From Polynucleobacter sinensis (GTDB lineage: Bacteria > Pseudomonadota > Gammaproteobacteria > Burkholderiales > Burkholderiaceae): 64,000 nt of DNA. The stretch covers positions 310,001 through 374,000 of the forward strand of contig NZ_LOJJ01000001.1 of assembly GCF_001595985.1 (NCBI RefSeq). The letters are read 5' to 3'. Position 1 is the first letter of the stretch. The number at the start of each line of letters is the position of its first letter. The position numbers and the translations under genes are program-made. The notes under the pieces were generated by a model. The model saw only the letters and a list, made by a program, of their open reading frames with translations, did no database searches and was not told where the DNA came from. Below, one piece after another: positions 8,539 to 17,060 of the stretch.

Positions 8539-8614
8539 GCCCCTTTAGCTCATCTGGTAGAGCAACTGATTTGTAATCAGTAGGTGGTCTGTTCGAGTCG
8601 GACAAGGGGCACCA
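8539..8614 (+). tRNA. tRNA-Thr (anticodon UGU)
   Basis: The 76-nt sequence folds as a cloverleaf. The acceptor stem is GCCCCTT/AAGGGGC with encoded ACCA. The anticodon stem ACTGA/TCAGT surrounds loop TTTGTAA with anticodon TGT. The T arm is GTCTG-TTCGAGT-CGGAC. The D arm contains AGCTCATCTGGTAGAGC. It reads ACA and ACG/ACU by wobble. Its CCA end is only 13 bases from the start of an AT-rich glycosyltransferase gene. Confidence 0.97.
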
Positions 8615-8627
8615 ACACAAATTCTTC

Positions 8628-10421
8628 ATGAATCAAATCACAATTATTCTGATTCACACTGGGCACGGAACTCCGCCGAGCTACCTTAGGGATGCTTTAG
8701 AGAACACTCTAAAAATTGCAAAAAAAAGTCGTGTTGTTTTTTTATCTAATGAGATAAATCGCGATGAATTTGATGGATTGATTCAAAGCTTTCAATTCAA
8801 TCGTTTAGACGTTGAGTTTGTTGCAATAGAAGGTATTCCTGAGGGTGAGTTTTCTAGAAGATTTAGGGAAACCTCAGGTCTAGATCGTGTATTTCGTGAT
8901 GGATTTTGGTTCAATGCATCGAACCGTTTCTTTGTGCTGGCAGATTACATGGCACACGCAAGAATCGAGAATGTAGTACACCTTGAAAATGACTATGTTC
9001 TATATTTCGATCCTACAGATAAGTTCCAGGCCTTTTCTGAATATGCTGATTTTTCTGTGCCGCTGGATAGGGTTAGGGCGATACCCGGAATAGTTTGGTT
9101 AAAGAATTCAAAGGTAGCGAACGGATTGGCTAAATATATTTCAGAAAATTCTCATCTCGACGACATGCATAATCTTGGTCGGTTTTGCTATGAATCACCT
9201 GAATTAAATGCGAAACCATTGCCAACATTGCCTTATCTTTATGCCAAGAAGAAGGATTTAGATATCGGAAAATACTCAAGTGGGATTGACTTGTTTGGTG
9301 GGGTATTTGATGCTGCCGCTATAGGCCAATATGTTGGCGGGATTCATTGGATGAATAATTCTGCGGACACTACGTTTTTCATCAATGAAAGTAGCGATCT
9401 TAATCTAGATGAGTTTTTGTTCTCATGGGTCTTACAGGAAGGCCTCAAAAGCCCGGTCTTAATTTTTGATGAGGAATTTACTCCCGTCTTGGGAATGCAT
9501 GCCCATTCAAAAAATTTAGTTGGCATATCTCCATTCAATCACGGAGTGCCAAAGGATACTGAAAGCGTAGTTACTGGCGAGCGCATACAAGCACTTTGTG
9601 AGCTTACAATTGGCACTCCTTCGATTACTCAATTTCATGGGCGAAATAATATCCAATCTGAGGATTTGATAGAGTTGGCTGAAGATCAGCAAGGAAATTT
9701 GCTTCCACCATCAAATGACATAATCGAGAGGGTTTGTAATGCAAAATCTATTTTTCTCTATACGCATTTAATACCATACTTTAAGTATTATCTAGCACCA
9801 AGAATTGACTCTCCATTTACCTTAGTGACCCATAATTCAGATCACTCGGTCACGATAAATGACTTTCAGTTGCTAAACCATCCGTGGCTTAAAAATTGGC
9901 ATGCGCAGAATTGTGAATTTAGTCATACGAAGCTAAAACCATTACCGCTGGGCCTTCAAAATCAACAATGGGGTGTAGAAAAGATCCAAGAAATAGTTAG
10001 CGCTGGAAAAAAAATAAGCAAAGAAAAGATCCTGTACGTTAATTTTTCGACTCATACGCACCCTTCAAGAGTTGCTGCAATGCAGGTCATGAAAGAGTTG
10101 AAATATCCGACTATTGAATTAGATGTAAATTATCAAACTTATTTGCAGAATCTAGCAATTCATAAGTTTTGCCTTTGCCCAAGGGGGAATGGAATTGATA
10201 CGCATCGTTTTTGGGAGGCTCAGTATTTGGATTGCATACCCATCATATTGTGGCGTGATTGGACCATGGCGTATTCTGAAATGCCGATTTTAATTCTGGA
10301 TAGCTGGAATGATCTTCAAGAGCTTGACCTAGAAAAAATTTACATCTCTCTTACTAATAAGAAATATTCAAGAGTTAGTTTGGATTTGCAGTTCATTGAT
10401 AGGCAAATAAATGATATCTAA
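8628..10421 (+). CDS. Putative two-part glycosyltransferase with exostosin-like C-terminal region
   Basis: A 597-residue protein without signal peptide or membrane helix. The N-terminal half begins ITIILIHTGHGTPPSYLRDAL and has an acidic stretch, LENDYVLYFDPTD (about 120-132), reminiscent of a nucleotide-sugar DxD site, and SSGIDLFGGVFDAAAIGQYV. The C-terminal third contains HKFCLCPRGNGIDTHRFWEA followed by QYLDCIPII (about 511-540), the signature of exostosin/GT47-like and related proteins. It may be a bifunctional or fused glycosyltransferase for surface glycans; acceptor and sugar are unknown. No convincing Shine-Dalgarno is seen before the ATG. It starts 13 bases after tRNA-Thr and overlaps the next gene by 11 bases. 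Confidence 0.65.
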   Translation: MNQITIILIHTGHGTPPSYLRDALENTLKIAKKSRVVFLSNEINRDEFDGLIQSFQFNRLDVEFVAIEGIPEGEFSRRFRETSGLDRVFRDGFWFNASNRFFVLADYMAHARIENVVHLENDYVLYFDPTDKFQAFSEYADFSVPLDRVRAIPGIVWLKNSKVANGLAKYISENSHLDDMHNLGRFCYESPELNAKPLPTLPYLYAKKKDLDIGKYSSGIDLFGGVFDAAAIGQYVGGIHWMNNSADTTFFINESSDLNLDEFLFSWVLQEGLKSPVLIFDEEFTPVLGMHAHSKNLVGISPFNHGVPKDTESVVTGERIQALCELTIGTPSITQFHGRNNIQSEDLIELAEDQQGNLLPPSNDIIERVCNAKSIFLYTHLIPYFKYYLAPRIDSPFTLVTHNSDHSVTINDFQLLNHPWLKNWHAQNCEFSHTKLKPLPLGLQNQQWGVEKIQEIVSAGKKISKEKILYVNFSTHTHPSRVAAMQVMKELKYPTIELDVNYQTYLQNLAIHKFCLCPRGNGIDTHRFWEAQYLDCIPIILWRDWTMAYSEMPILILDSWNDLQELDLEKIYISLTNKKYSRVSLDLQFIDRQINDI

Positions 10422-11571
10422 GACGCTGTTGGTTGAGGGGTGGCGGGGCATCAATCATTCATATGCAATGGTGAATCAGTATCAACTTTTAGAGCTGAAA
10501 AATCGCACAATAAATCTATACCATAAGGATGTATCTTTTTATCGCAATAGCTGGAATTCAACCCAAAATTTTTGTGGGTTCAATCCTGTGGAAATGCAGA
10601 AAATTGAATCAATCCCACGCCCAACAAAGGGCGTGATTCCGGATGTTACTTATAGAATTGGTTTTCCATATAACTTAAAGCCTCCTAAATATGGGCGCTT
10701 ATTTGTTTTTGGAACGTCTGAATGTCAGATTCTTACTGGCGAGATGATTCCAGCTGGTGATAGGTCTTTTCAATTCAATAAGCTTCCTCTCACCATTATT
10801 ACACCCTCAAATTGGTCGAAAATTGGATTCTTGAATGCGGGATTTGATGAAAAGCAAGTAATCGTGGTTTCTCATGGAGTCGATTTATCAATCTTTAAAC
10901 CTCTTGACGGTGTTTTAAGAGCAAATTTCAGAAGGTTAATTGGTGCGGATGAAGCCTCTTTTGTGCTTCTGTCTGTAGGTGCAATGACTGGCAATAAAGG
11001 TATAGACATACTGCTGTCAGCATATATGCAGTTGAAAGGAAAATATCCCCAGCTCAAGTTGGCCCTTAAAGATCAGAGTGGCTTATATGGCCTTTATGCT
11101 AAAGATTTGCTGTTGCAGTACTGTAGTCAAAGAAACATAGACCCTAGCTCCAATGCGATGGTGGAGATTTTGGCGGGAATTATATTTGTTGAGGATAATT
11201 TGAGTTTAGTCCAGTTAAATGGCCTGTATAACGCTTGCGATTGTTACGTATCACCCTATAGGGCTGAGGGGTTTAACCTTCCGCCGTTAGAGGCTGCTGC
11301 AGCTGGCGTGCCTGTAATTGTTACAAAGGGTGGGGCTACAGATGATTATGTTCAACCATCTTTTGCATTGTTAATCGAGAGCCAAAAAAAATCTGAAAAT
11401 AGCCAATCCTATCTTGAGCCAAACATAGAGAGTCTTATGGAACAAATAGAGGCGTTGATTAATAAAAAAACTTTCAGCATCAATCCTCAAAATGCTCGAG
11501 AGTTTATTGCTAACAATCTATCATGGGGCATTGTTTGCGACGAATTAATTAGAAAAATGGAATTAAATTAA
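10411..11571 (+). CDS. Glycosyltransferase family 4 (group 1) protein
   Basis: A 386-residue GT-B type transferase. The C-terminal nucleotide-sugar domain is clear: VLLSVGAMTGNKGIDILLSAY near 180-200, then CYVSPYRAEGFNLPPLEAAAAGVPVIVTKGG near 280-310, which has the E-x7-E motif of GT4 retaining enzymes. The N-terminal acceptor domain (INHSYAMVNQYQLLEL) is the usual open part for this class. It overlaps the preceding gene by 11 bases, so the two are translationally coupled and probably act in one glycan pathway. AT-rich, like the rest of the block. Confidence 0.85.
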   Translation: MISKTLLVEGWRGINHSYAMVNQYQLLELKNRTINLYHKDVSFYRNSWNSTQNFCGFNPVEMQKIESIPRPTKGVIPDVTYRIGFPYNLKPPKYGRLFVFGTSECQILTGEMIPAGDRSFQFNKLPLTIITPSNWSKIGFLNAGFDEKQVIVVSHGVDLSIFKPLDGVLRANFRRLIGADEASFVLLSVGAMTGNKGIDILLSAYMQLKGKYPQLKLALKDQSGLYGLYAKDLLLQYCSQRNIDPSSNAMVEILAGIIFVEDNLSLVQLNGLYNACDCYVSPYRAEGFNLPPLEAAAAGVPVIVTKGGATDDYVQPSFALLIESQKKSENSQSYLEPNIESLMEQIEALINKKTFSINPQNAREFIANNLSWGIVCDELIRKMELN

Positions 11572-11664
11572 AGTCATAAAAGTTAATTTAAAACAAATAA
11601 AAAACTTAAAAATATTGCGAATGCGGTGTTCAAGATTGACTAATCATTTTTTGATATAAATTTC

Positions 11665-11730
11665 ATGGGACATCCGCGTTATTCTAAAAAGATATTAATG
11701 CCGCTATATCTCAAAAAGGCAATCATATGA
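11665..11730 (+). CDS. Possible 21-residue upstream peptide coupled to the GT25 gene
   Basis: ATG at 11665 opens a 21-codon frame (MGHPRYSKKILMPLYLKKAI..) whose TGA at 11728-11730 overlaps the ATG of the next gene as ATGA. It is basic and ends in hydrophobic residues. It could be a translational-coupling leader or chance. The surrounding gap, 11572-11726, is very AT-rich and otherwise empty. Confidence 0.2.
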   Translation: MGHPRYSKKILMPLYLKKAII

Positions 11731-12401
11731 ATAGTTATCGAGGTTATATTGTTCACAACTATAAGCTAGTCGATAGAAAGCGCTACTTGAATTCAAGACT
11801 GGGTAGGGCCAACAAATTTTCATTTATTGAGATTGAGAATATCCAGCCTAATTACGTAAATGAGAGATATTGTGGGGTTAATGAGAAATCCTGGAATAAA
11901 AAATCAAAAAATTTATGGGTTCCGGCTCCTGCCCCAAGGCAACTAACGTTTGGCGAGATAGCTTGTACTGCTTCCCATTTTTATATCTATGAACAATATC
12001 TTAGGAATGGGAAAGAGGGTTGGGTCGTAGTGCTCGAAGACGATGCAATTTTTGAGTGTGACTTAACTGAAGAGATATCCGGCATATTGAAAGAGGTCCC
12101 GGACAGAGTTGATGCAATTTTTATAGGTGGCGGTTATCACCATGATGCAGTATCTCTAACGGTTGGCGGATATAAAAATTTTATCATTAAGCATCATCCA
12201 GCTACCAATACAGCTGTTGGGTATATGCTCAGAAAAAGTATTGTGGAGGCGATAATGGAGGATTTTACAAATTTTGATATGCCTATAGACTTTGAATTGG
12301 CATACTTATTGATGATAAAAAATGCTCTCGTTATGCATCTCAATCCCTATTTAATTTCAGAGGGCTCTAAATTTCATTATCAATCCTCAATATCACGCTA
12401 A
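11727..12401 (+). CDS. Glycosyltransferase family 25 (LPS biosynthesis type)
   Basis: A 224-residue protein with GT25 features. An N-terminal YIVHNYKLVDRKRYL corresponds to the family's opening strand. FGEIACTASHFYIYEQYL (about 75-92) matches the G-E-x-G-C-x-x-S-H motif. WVVVLEDDAIFE has the acidic EDD at 104-106 expected to bind the metal and nucleotide sugar. GT25 enzymes often add galactose to lipooligosaccharide. The protein is somewhat shorter than many family members but appears complete. A 155-base AT-rich gap separates it from the GT4 gene, so it may have its own promoter. Confidence 0.82.
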   Translation: MNSYRGYIVHNYKLVDRKRYLNSRLGRANKFSFIEIENIQPNYVNERYCGVNEKSWNKKSKNLWVPAPAPRQLTFGEIACTASHFYIYEQYLRNGKEGWVVVLEDDAIFECDLTEEISGILKEVPDRVDAIFIGGGYHHDAVSLTVGGYKNFIIKHHPATNTAVGYMLRKSIVEAIMEDFTNFDMPIDFELAYLLMIKNALVMHLNPYLISEGSKFHYQSSISR

Positions 12402-12443
12402 TATATTTGGTAAGCCGAGAAAATAGTTGCCATATCCAGAGGA

Positions 12444-13109
12444 GTGCTATCAATCTATTTGGGTGATGAAACTAAGTTGCCAATTGAGCGCTTAAAACTG
12501 TCTGTTCGTAAATTTCACCCAGAATTGCCTCACGAAATTATTAAAGTAGATGCTCCGATGGATCGGCAGGACAGTCTATATATCAAGTCTCAAATGATGG
12601 ACATGTCACCATTTGAAGAGACCTTATTTTTAGATATTGATACTGTAGTCATGGGCAATCTAAATTTTGGTTTTCAAAAAGCCGAACAGTTTGGGCTTGC
12701 GGTTTGTATCTGTGAAGCTCCGTGGGCAAAAAGATATAGGAATATCTTCAGCGGGGATGAAATCGAGTACAACACCGGCGTTCTTTTCTTTACAAAAAAG
12801 GCTTTCCACGTATTTGAGAGTTGGAAGAGTCTTGTAAAGGTCGTTGACTCCTCTATAGATTTAGTAAAAGGCTCTGAAAGAGCAAGAATGGAGGCGAATG
12901 ATCAGGGCTCATTTGCATTAGCAATTGAAAAGACAGGATTTAACCCTTTCGTACTTCCATTAAATTGGAACTTTCGGCCAATGTGGCAACGTAGCTTCTT
13001 TGGGCCAATTAAGGTTTGGCATGATTATGCGGATCCTCCTCCATTCTTTGAGGAAATGAATCGGTATTACGCAAGTCCTGATTCAATTATTCAGTATCAC
13101 CAAGGGTGA
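12444..13109 (+). CDS. Putative glycosyltransferase (GT-A fold, DxD motif)
   Basis: A 221-residue protein with LFLDIDTVV, a DxD motif at D64/D66 of the GT8-like type that follows a short strand. Further on are YNTGVLFFTKKAFHVFESW and NDQGSFALAIEKTGF, which resemble the acceptor-side N-x-G-V and D-Q segments of GT8/GT32-like enzymes. The reading frame is open back to a TAA at 12411, and no ATG occurs in that stretch. GTG at 12444 is therefore the best start, though GAGG directly abuts it, so a non-canonical upstream start cannot be excluded. Last gene of the accessory block, convergent with the MHS transporter. Confidence 0.7.
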   Translation: MLSIYLGDETKLPIERLKLSVRKFHPELPHEIIKVDAPMDRQDSLYIKSQMMDMSPFEETLFLDIDTVVMGNLNFGFQKAEQFGLAVCICEAPWAKRYRNIFSGDEIEYNTGVLFFTKKAFHVFESWKSLVKVVDSSIDLVKGSERARMEANDQGSFALAIEKTGFNPFVLPLNWNFRPMWQRSFFGPIKVWHDYADPPPFFEEMNRYYASPDSIIQYHQG

Positions 13110-13115
13110 TCTGAG

Positions 13116-14459
13116 CTATTTTTGAAGTGAGTTATTCCTAGTTTCGGGAAGATAAAGAAGTGCTACAACTCCAGAGGTCGCTAAAAAGATAGTGGGGTAG
13201 CAAAGCCCCGCCACATCGCTTGCCCACTCTCGATTCAACCAGGTAACGATAAGGGGAAGAAGTCCACCAATCCATCCGGCTGCGAGATTATGGGGAAGCG
13301 TAGCAGCGCTGTTTCTTGTTTTGGCGGGAAATAGCTCTGCAAGAAGTGCTGTTTGTGGGCCCACTACAAGCGCAAGTATTGCGGATAGGCCAATCAGAAT
13401 AATGACGATAAAGATAGATTGGTTCGCGCTTGCCGAGTCCGCCTTTCCGCCAATTTCTTGAAGCAGATAAAACGCTGGCAAGGTAAATGCTGCTCCTAAA
13501 ATAAGGCCACTAACGATCACAGGTTTTCTACCTATCCTATCTGAGAGCCATCCAGAAAGGATGGTTAGCGGAAATAAGGCAATCGTGGCATACACACTTA
13601 ATTGATCTACTAATTGTGGCGCTAGCTTGACGGAAGTCTTTAGAAAGATCGAGGTATAAACTTGGACACAGAAAAAAAGTACCGCACCACCAGCAGAGAT
13701 GCAGAAAAATAACAGAAACATTCTCTTCCTAGTTTCAGGATCTTTAAGGTTATCTCGTAGTGGGTTTTTTGATCGAGCTTCAGTCTTGCTAAGCTGTAAA
13801 TAGATGGGCGTTTCTTCTAGAGCCATTCGAGCTTTGAATGCGACCAATAGTAGGATGAGAGAAACCCAAAATGGTACCCGCCAGCCCCAGGAAAGAAATT
13901 CATCTTGGGTGAGGTAGTGTTGAAGAAGGGCGATTTGTAGGGTCGATACTAAAATCCCGAGTGGCCCCATTAATTGTAGAAAACTGGTTTTGAATCCTCG
14001 ATTGGAGTCGCCAGCATGTTCAGTGAGATAAACTGCGCTACCCCCAATTTCTCCTCCTGCCGAGAGGCCTTGAAGAAGTCTTAGGCCAACCAAAAGAATG
14101 GGTGCCCAAATCCCGATATGAGAGTAAGTTGGTAAGAAGCCTACGCAGACTGTGGCAAATCCCATTAAGGTGATGGTGATCATGAATACGGGGCGACGCC
14201 CAATGCGGTCACCTATGCTTCCAAAAATGGCTGCGCCGATAGGGCGCACGACCATGCCAACACCGAAGGTGGCAAGACTAGCTAATAAGCCTGCGCTAGG
14301 GTCGTTTGAGGGGAAGAATAGAGGGCCAAATACCACTGCTAAGGTGGCAAAGGTTAGAAAGTCATACCACTCTAAAAAAGTTCCAAAGCAGGCTGCAATA
14401 GCCACTTTTCTATAAGAATGTGATGAGGTTTGGCTATCTGATGCGCTAATAGCAGTCAA
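13116..14459 (-). CDS. MFS transporter, metabolite:H+ symporter (MHS) family
   Basis: A 447-residue inner-membrane carrier with about 12 hydrophobic helices. The opening AACFGTFLEWYDFLTFATLA is the MHS hallmark of the first helix. GSIGDRIGRRPVFM is the MFS loop 2-3 motif, repeated in the second half as GWLSDRIGRKPVIV. Relatives carry citrate, alpha-ketoglutarate, proline, shikimate and similar organic acids by proton symport; the substrate cannot be chosen here. It lies 3 bases after rmuC, at the end of the minus-strand run. Confidence 0.88.
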   Translation of the reverse strand: MTAISASDSQTSSHSYRKVAIAACFGTFLEWYDFLTFATLAVVFGPLFFPSNDPSAGLLASLATFGVGMVVRPIGAAIFGSIGDRIGRRPVFMITITLMGFATVCVGFLPTYSHIGIWAPILLVGLRLLQGLSAGGEIGGSAVYLTEHAGDSNRGFKTSFLQLMGPLGILVSTLQIALLQHYLTQDEFLSWGWRVPFWVSLILLLVAFKARMALEETPIYLQLSKTEARSKNPLRDNLKDPETRKRMFLLFFCISAGGAVLFFCVQVYTSIFLKTSVKLAPQLVDQLSVYATIALFPLTILSGWLSDRIGRKPVIVSGLILGAAFTLPAFYLLQEIGGKADSASANQSIFIVIILIGLSAILALVVGPQTALLAELFPAKTRNSAATLPHNLAAGWIGGLLPLIVTWLNREWASDVAGLCYPTIFLATSGVVALLYLPETRNNSLQK

Positions 14460-14462
14460 TTT

Positions 14463-15737
14463 TTATTCTGAGTCTGTTGATGATTCAATCAGTGGTGCAG
14501 ATAGATTTTTGCTGGGTTTAACGCCAAGTTCGCGAACTCTCTCGGCTGTACGAATGAGGTTACCTTTACCAGACTTGAGTTTATTAAAAGCATCGTGGTA
14601 GCTGGTTTGGGCTTGATCTAAGCGTTGACCTAATTTTTCAAGGTCGTCTACAAAACCAACAAATTTGTCATAAAGAGTGCCACATTGTTTGGCGATTTCT
14701 AGGGCATTGCGATTCTGGTGATCTTGCCTCCACAAGTGAGCAACGGTTCGAAGTGTGGCCATCAAGGTGCTTGGACAGACTAGGACAATATTTTTTGCTA
14801 ACGCCTCTTGGTAAAGATTAGGGGCGGTCTTGAGCGCCAATAGAAAGGCTGGCTCAATTGGAACAAACATCAGCACAAAGTCTACAGAGCCAATGCCATA
14901 TAGAGAGCTATAGTTCTTGCCAGAGAGCCCCTGTATATGCTGACGCAAAGACTGAATATGCGCTGCTAATTCTTGTTCAGCAACTGCTGGATCGGAAGCG
15001 TCGGCATGGCGTGAGTAGGCAGTAATTGATGCTTTACTATCGACCACCAAGCTTCTTCCTTCTGGTAGCTTGACTACTACGTCAGGTTGTAGGCGTGATC
15101 CATCTGCCTGAGTGTGGCTATCTTGTACCAGATACTCTTCACCTTTGCGTAGACCCGAAGACTCTAGAATGGATTCGAGCACTAACTCACCCCAGTTGCC
15201 CTGAACCTTCGAATCTCCCTTTAGTGCTTGAGTAAGGGAGCGTGTTTCATCTGACATCCGTAAATTGAGGTTGGCAAGTCGCTCGATTTCATTTTTGAGA
15301 GCAAATCGTTCTCGCGCTTCGTTGCCATAAGAGGTGTTGACCTGCTCTTTAAATTCTGCCAACTTTGTTTGAAGAGGTTTAAGTAGGGCATCTAGATTGG
15401 CGACATTTTGCTCTGTGAAGCGTTTGGATTTATCTTCCAAGATTTCATTGGCTAAGTTCTTAAACTGATTGGTTAATGCCTCTTTGGCCTCATTAAGAGA
15501 CTCAATTCTGCCAAGACCTTGTTTACGTTCAGAATCTAATTCCGCTTCAAGACGGATCGCATTTTGTAATGCTTGATCGCGTTCATTGCGAAGACTGACG
15601 GCTAAAGCAGCATCAGTTAGGCTTTGCTCCTCTAAGCGAGTTAATGAAGAGCGTAAGTTAAGCGCATAAACCAAAAGGCCTGCACATAAAGCAAATGGCA
15701 GGCCAAATAGTAGAAGGGTGCTTAAGTCAAAAGTCAC
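14463..15737 (-). CDS. rmuC: DNA recombination protein RmuC
   Basis: A 424-residue protein with an N-terminal membrane anchor (about 7-27) and a long coiled coil (about 30-180, rich in Glu, Leu and Arg). The RmuC nuclease-like domain (about 185-390) contains LQPDVVVKLP...LVVDSKAS, the PD...D-x-K core of the PD-(D/E)XK fold. RmuC limits rearrangements at inverted repeats. The start is GTG with no visible Shine-Dalgarno. A tandem 15-bp repeat fills the space to grxD upstream. The C-terminal tail after about 400 is low in complexity. Confidence 0.93.
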   Translation of the reverse strand: MTFDLSTLLLFGLPFALCAGLLVYALNLRSSLTRLEEQSLTDAALAVSLRNERDQALQNAIRLEAELDSERKQGLGRIESLNEAKEALTNQFKNLANEILEDKSKRFTEQNVANLDALLKPLQTKLAEFKEQVNTSYGNEARERFALKNEIERLANLNLRMSDETRSLTQALKGDSKVQGNWGELVLESILESSGLRKGEEYLVQDSHTQADGSRLQPDVVVKLPEGRSLVVDSKASITAYSRHADASDPAVAEQELAAHIQSLRQHIQGLSGKNYSSLYGIGSVDFVLMFVPIEPAFLLALKTAPNLYQEALAKNIVLVCPSTLMATLRTVAHLWRQDHQNRNALEIAKQCGTLYDKFVGFVDDLEKLGQRLDQAQTSYHDAFNKLKSGKGNLIRTAERVRELGVKPSKNLSAPLIESSTDSE

Positions 15738-15748
15738 AAGTGAGCGTG

Positions 15749-15787
15749 GTAAATGCTAATGAAGTAAATGCTAATGAAGTAAATGCT
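15749..15787. repeat. 15-bp tandem repeat between grxD and rmuC (2.6 copies)
   Basis: The unit GTAAATGCTAATGAA occurs at 15749-15763 and 15764-15778, then partially at 15779-15787, without mismatch. It reaches the first base of the grxD stop codon and ends 11 bases short of the rmuC GTG. It is the sort of array that expands or contracts by slippage and so may alter spacing to the rmuC start. Confidence 0.85.
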
Positions 15788-16095
15788 TAGGCTTTTACTA
15801 ATTTTTGCAGTTCACCACTTTGAAACATCTCAGTCATGATGTCTGAGCCACCAATAAATTCACCATTGATATAAAGCTGTGGAATCGTTGGCCAATTGGC
15901 AAACTCTTTGATGCCTTGGCGAATAGCCTCATCCTCTAATACGTTTACGGTATGGAGATTTTCAACGCCGCTAGCGCGCAAAATGTTGATAGCGTTTCCA
16001 GAGAATCCGCACTGTGGAAATTGCGCATTGCCCTTCATAAACAATACAACGGGATGGCTAGAAACGATTTCTTGAATTTTTGCTTGGGTATCCAT
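15787..16095 (-). CDS. grxD: Monothiol glutaredoxin Grx4 (iron-sulfur carrier)
   Basis: A 102-residue monothiol glutaredoxin. [20 protein letters not shown] contains the diagnostic CGFS active site at 29-32, with the glutathione-binding Lys at 21. [19 protein letters not shown] carries the cis-Pro and GG-S-D glutathione contacts. Such proteins bind a [2Fe-2S] cluster as dimers and pass it to targets. AGGA about 8 bases upstream is the ribosome site. It follows prmC after a 104-base gap and may have its own promoter there. Its place after hemA-prfA-prmC is the usual betaproteobacterial order. Confidence 0.96.
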   Translation of the reverse strand: MDTQAKIQEIVSSHPVVLFMKGNAQFPQCGFSGNAINILRASGVENLHTVNVLEDEAIRQGIKEFANWPTIPQLYINGEFIGGSDIMTEMFQSGELQKLVKA

Positions 16096-16199
16096 AATTT
16101 TTTCCTGAATATATTCTATAAAGCACTGTTGATGAGCAACTGATGATGTAGCTAATTTTAAAGCTATCCGGAGAAAAGGGTTAATTCCTATGCTGGGAT

Positions 16200-17048
16200 T
16201 TAAGATCTTTTTCGCCCCGACACAACCCGATGGTGACCCGCTAAATCGAGGTGTGTTTGTATATCTCGTAAATCGGCCGCTTGCATGAGCCCAACAACGG
16301 CCTTGGACTGATCAAAGCCATGCTCTACCGCAATCAGACCGCCAGGTTTAAGGTGCTGATTTGATCCAGAAATGATGCTCTCTAAGCAGCCTAGGCCGCT
16401 ACCAAAGTCGGTGAGGGCTGACTGGGGCTCAAACCGAAGATCGCCCTGGGTGAGATGGGCATCCTGATTTGCTATATAGGGTGGATTGCTGACAATCACA
16501 TCAAACTGATCTTCCTGATCTATTGCCTCATACCAGCTGCCTTGCGTAAATTCAACTTGGCTGCCCAGCTTCAGAGATTGTGCATTCTGTTTAGCAATAA
16601 CCAGGGCCTGGGCCGACTGGTCGCTTGCGCAAACTGACGCTAGTGGGCTTGCGTTTGCAATGGCAAGCGCAATGGCGCCAGAACCAGTGCCTAGATCTAA
16701 CACCTTTGTGGGCCTGTTATGTTTGGCAATTTCAGCTAGAGCAATATCTACCAATAGCTCAGTTTCGGGGCGGGGAATTAATACTCCTGGTGCGACTAGT
16801 AGTTCAATGGCATGAAACCCCTTCTTGCCCAAGAGATAGGCGATGGGCTCCCCAAGAATTCTTCTGGATACCAAGCTTTCCCATTCTTGGAAGGCCAATT
16901 CATTTAGGCTCATATCATCCCGAGACAGAAGGGCTGAGCGAGGAAGTTGATAGTATTTATCGAGTAAGTGAGCCAGCAGTATGCGCGCTTCGCTCGCTGG
17001 TAGGGCGCAGTTATTTATTAGGGCGCGTAAAGACTGGCTAGCACTCAT
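16200..17048 (-). CDS. prmC: Peptide chain release factor N5-glutamine methyltransferase
   Basis: A 282-residue SAM-dependent enzyme that methylates the Gln of the GGQ motif of release factors. [17 protein letters not shown] is the SAM-binding loop and VIVSNPPYI is the catalytic NPPY (substrate Gln contact). The N-terminal helical domain (about 1-80, with [10 protein letters not shown] and GEPIAYLLG) recognises the release factor. It lies directly after its substrate gene prfA, 12 bases apart, the classic hemA-prfA-prmC arrangement. Confidence 0.96.
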   Translation of the reverse strand: MSASQSLRALINNCALPASEARILLAHLLDKYYQLPRSALLSRDDMSLNELAFQEWESLVSRRILGEPIAYLLGKKGFHAIELLVAPGVLIPRPETELLVDIALAEIAKHNRPTKVLDLGTGSGAIALAIANASPLASVCASDQSAQALVIAKQNAQSLKLGSQVEFTQGSWYEAIDQEDQFDVIVSNPPYIANQDAHLTQGDLRFEPQSALTDFGSGLGCLESIISGSNQHLKPGGLIAVEHGFDQSKAVVGLMQAADLRDIQTHLDLAGHHRVVSGRKRS

Positions 17049-17060
17049 TCTCTGGCGAAA

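Noticed and set aside
13096..13123. ATCACC-AAG-GGTGAT hairpin as terminator between the last glycosyltransferase and the MHS gene
   Set aside because: Only 6 bp, inside the coding end, and eight bases separate it from a five-T run; too weak to list.
8590..13130. Integrative island with flanking att repeats
   Set aside because: No integrase gene and no copy of the tRNA-Thr 3' end was noticed at the far side by eye; only the tRNA adjacency and base composition remain.
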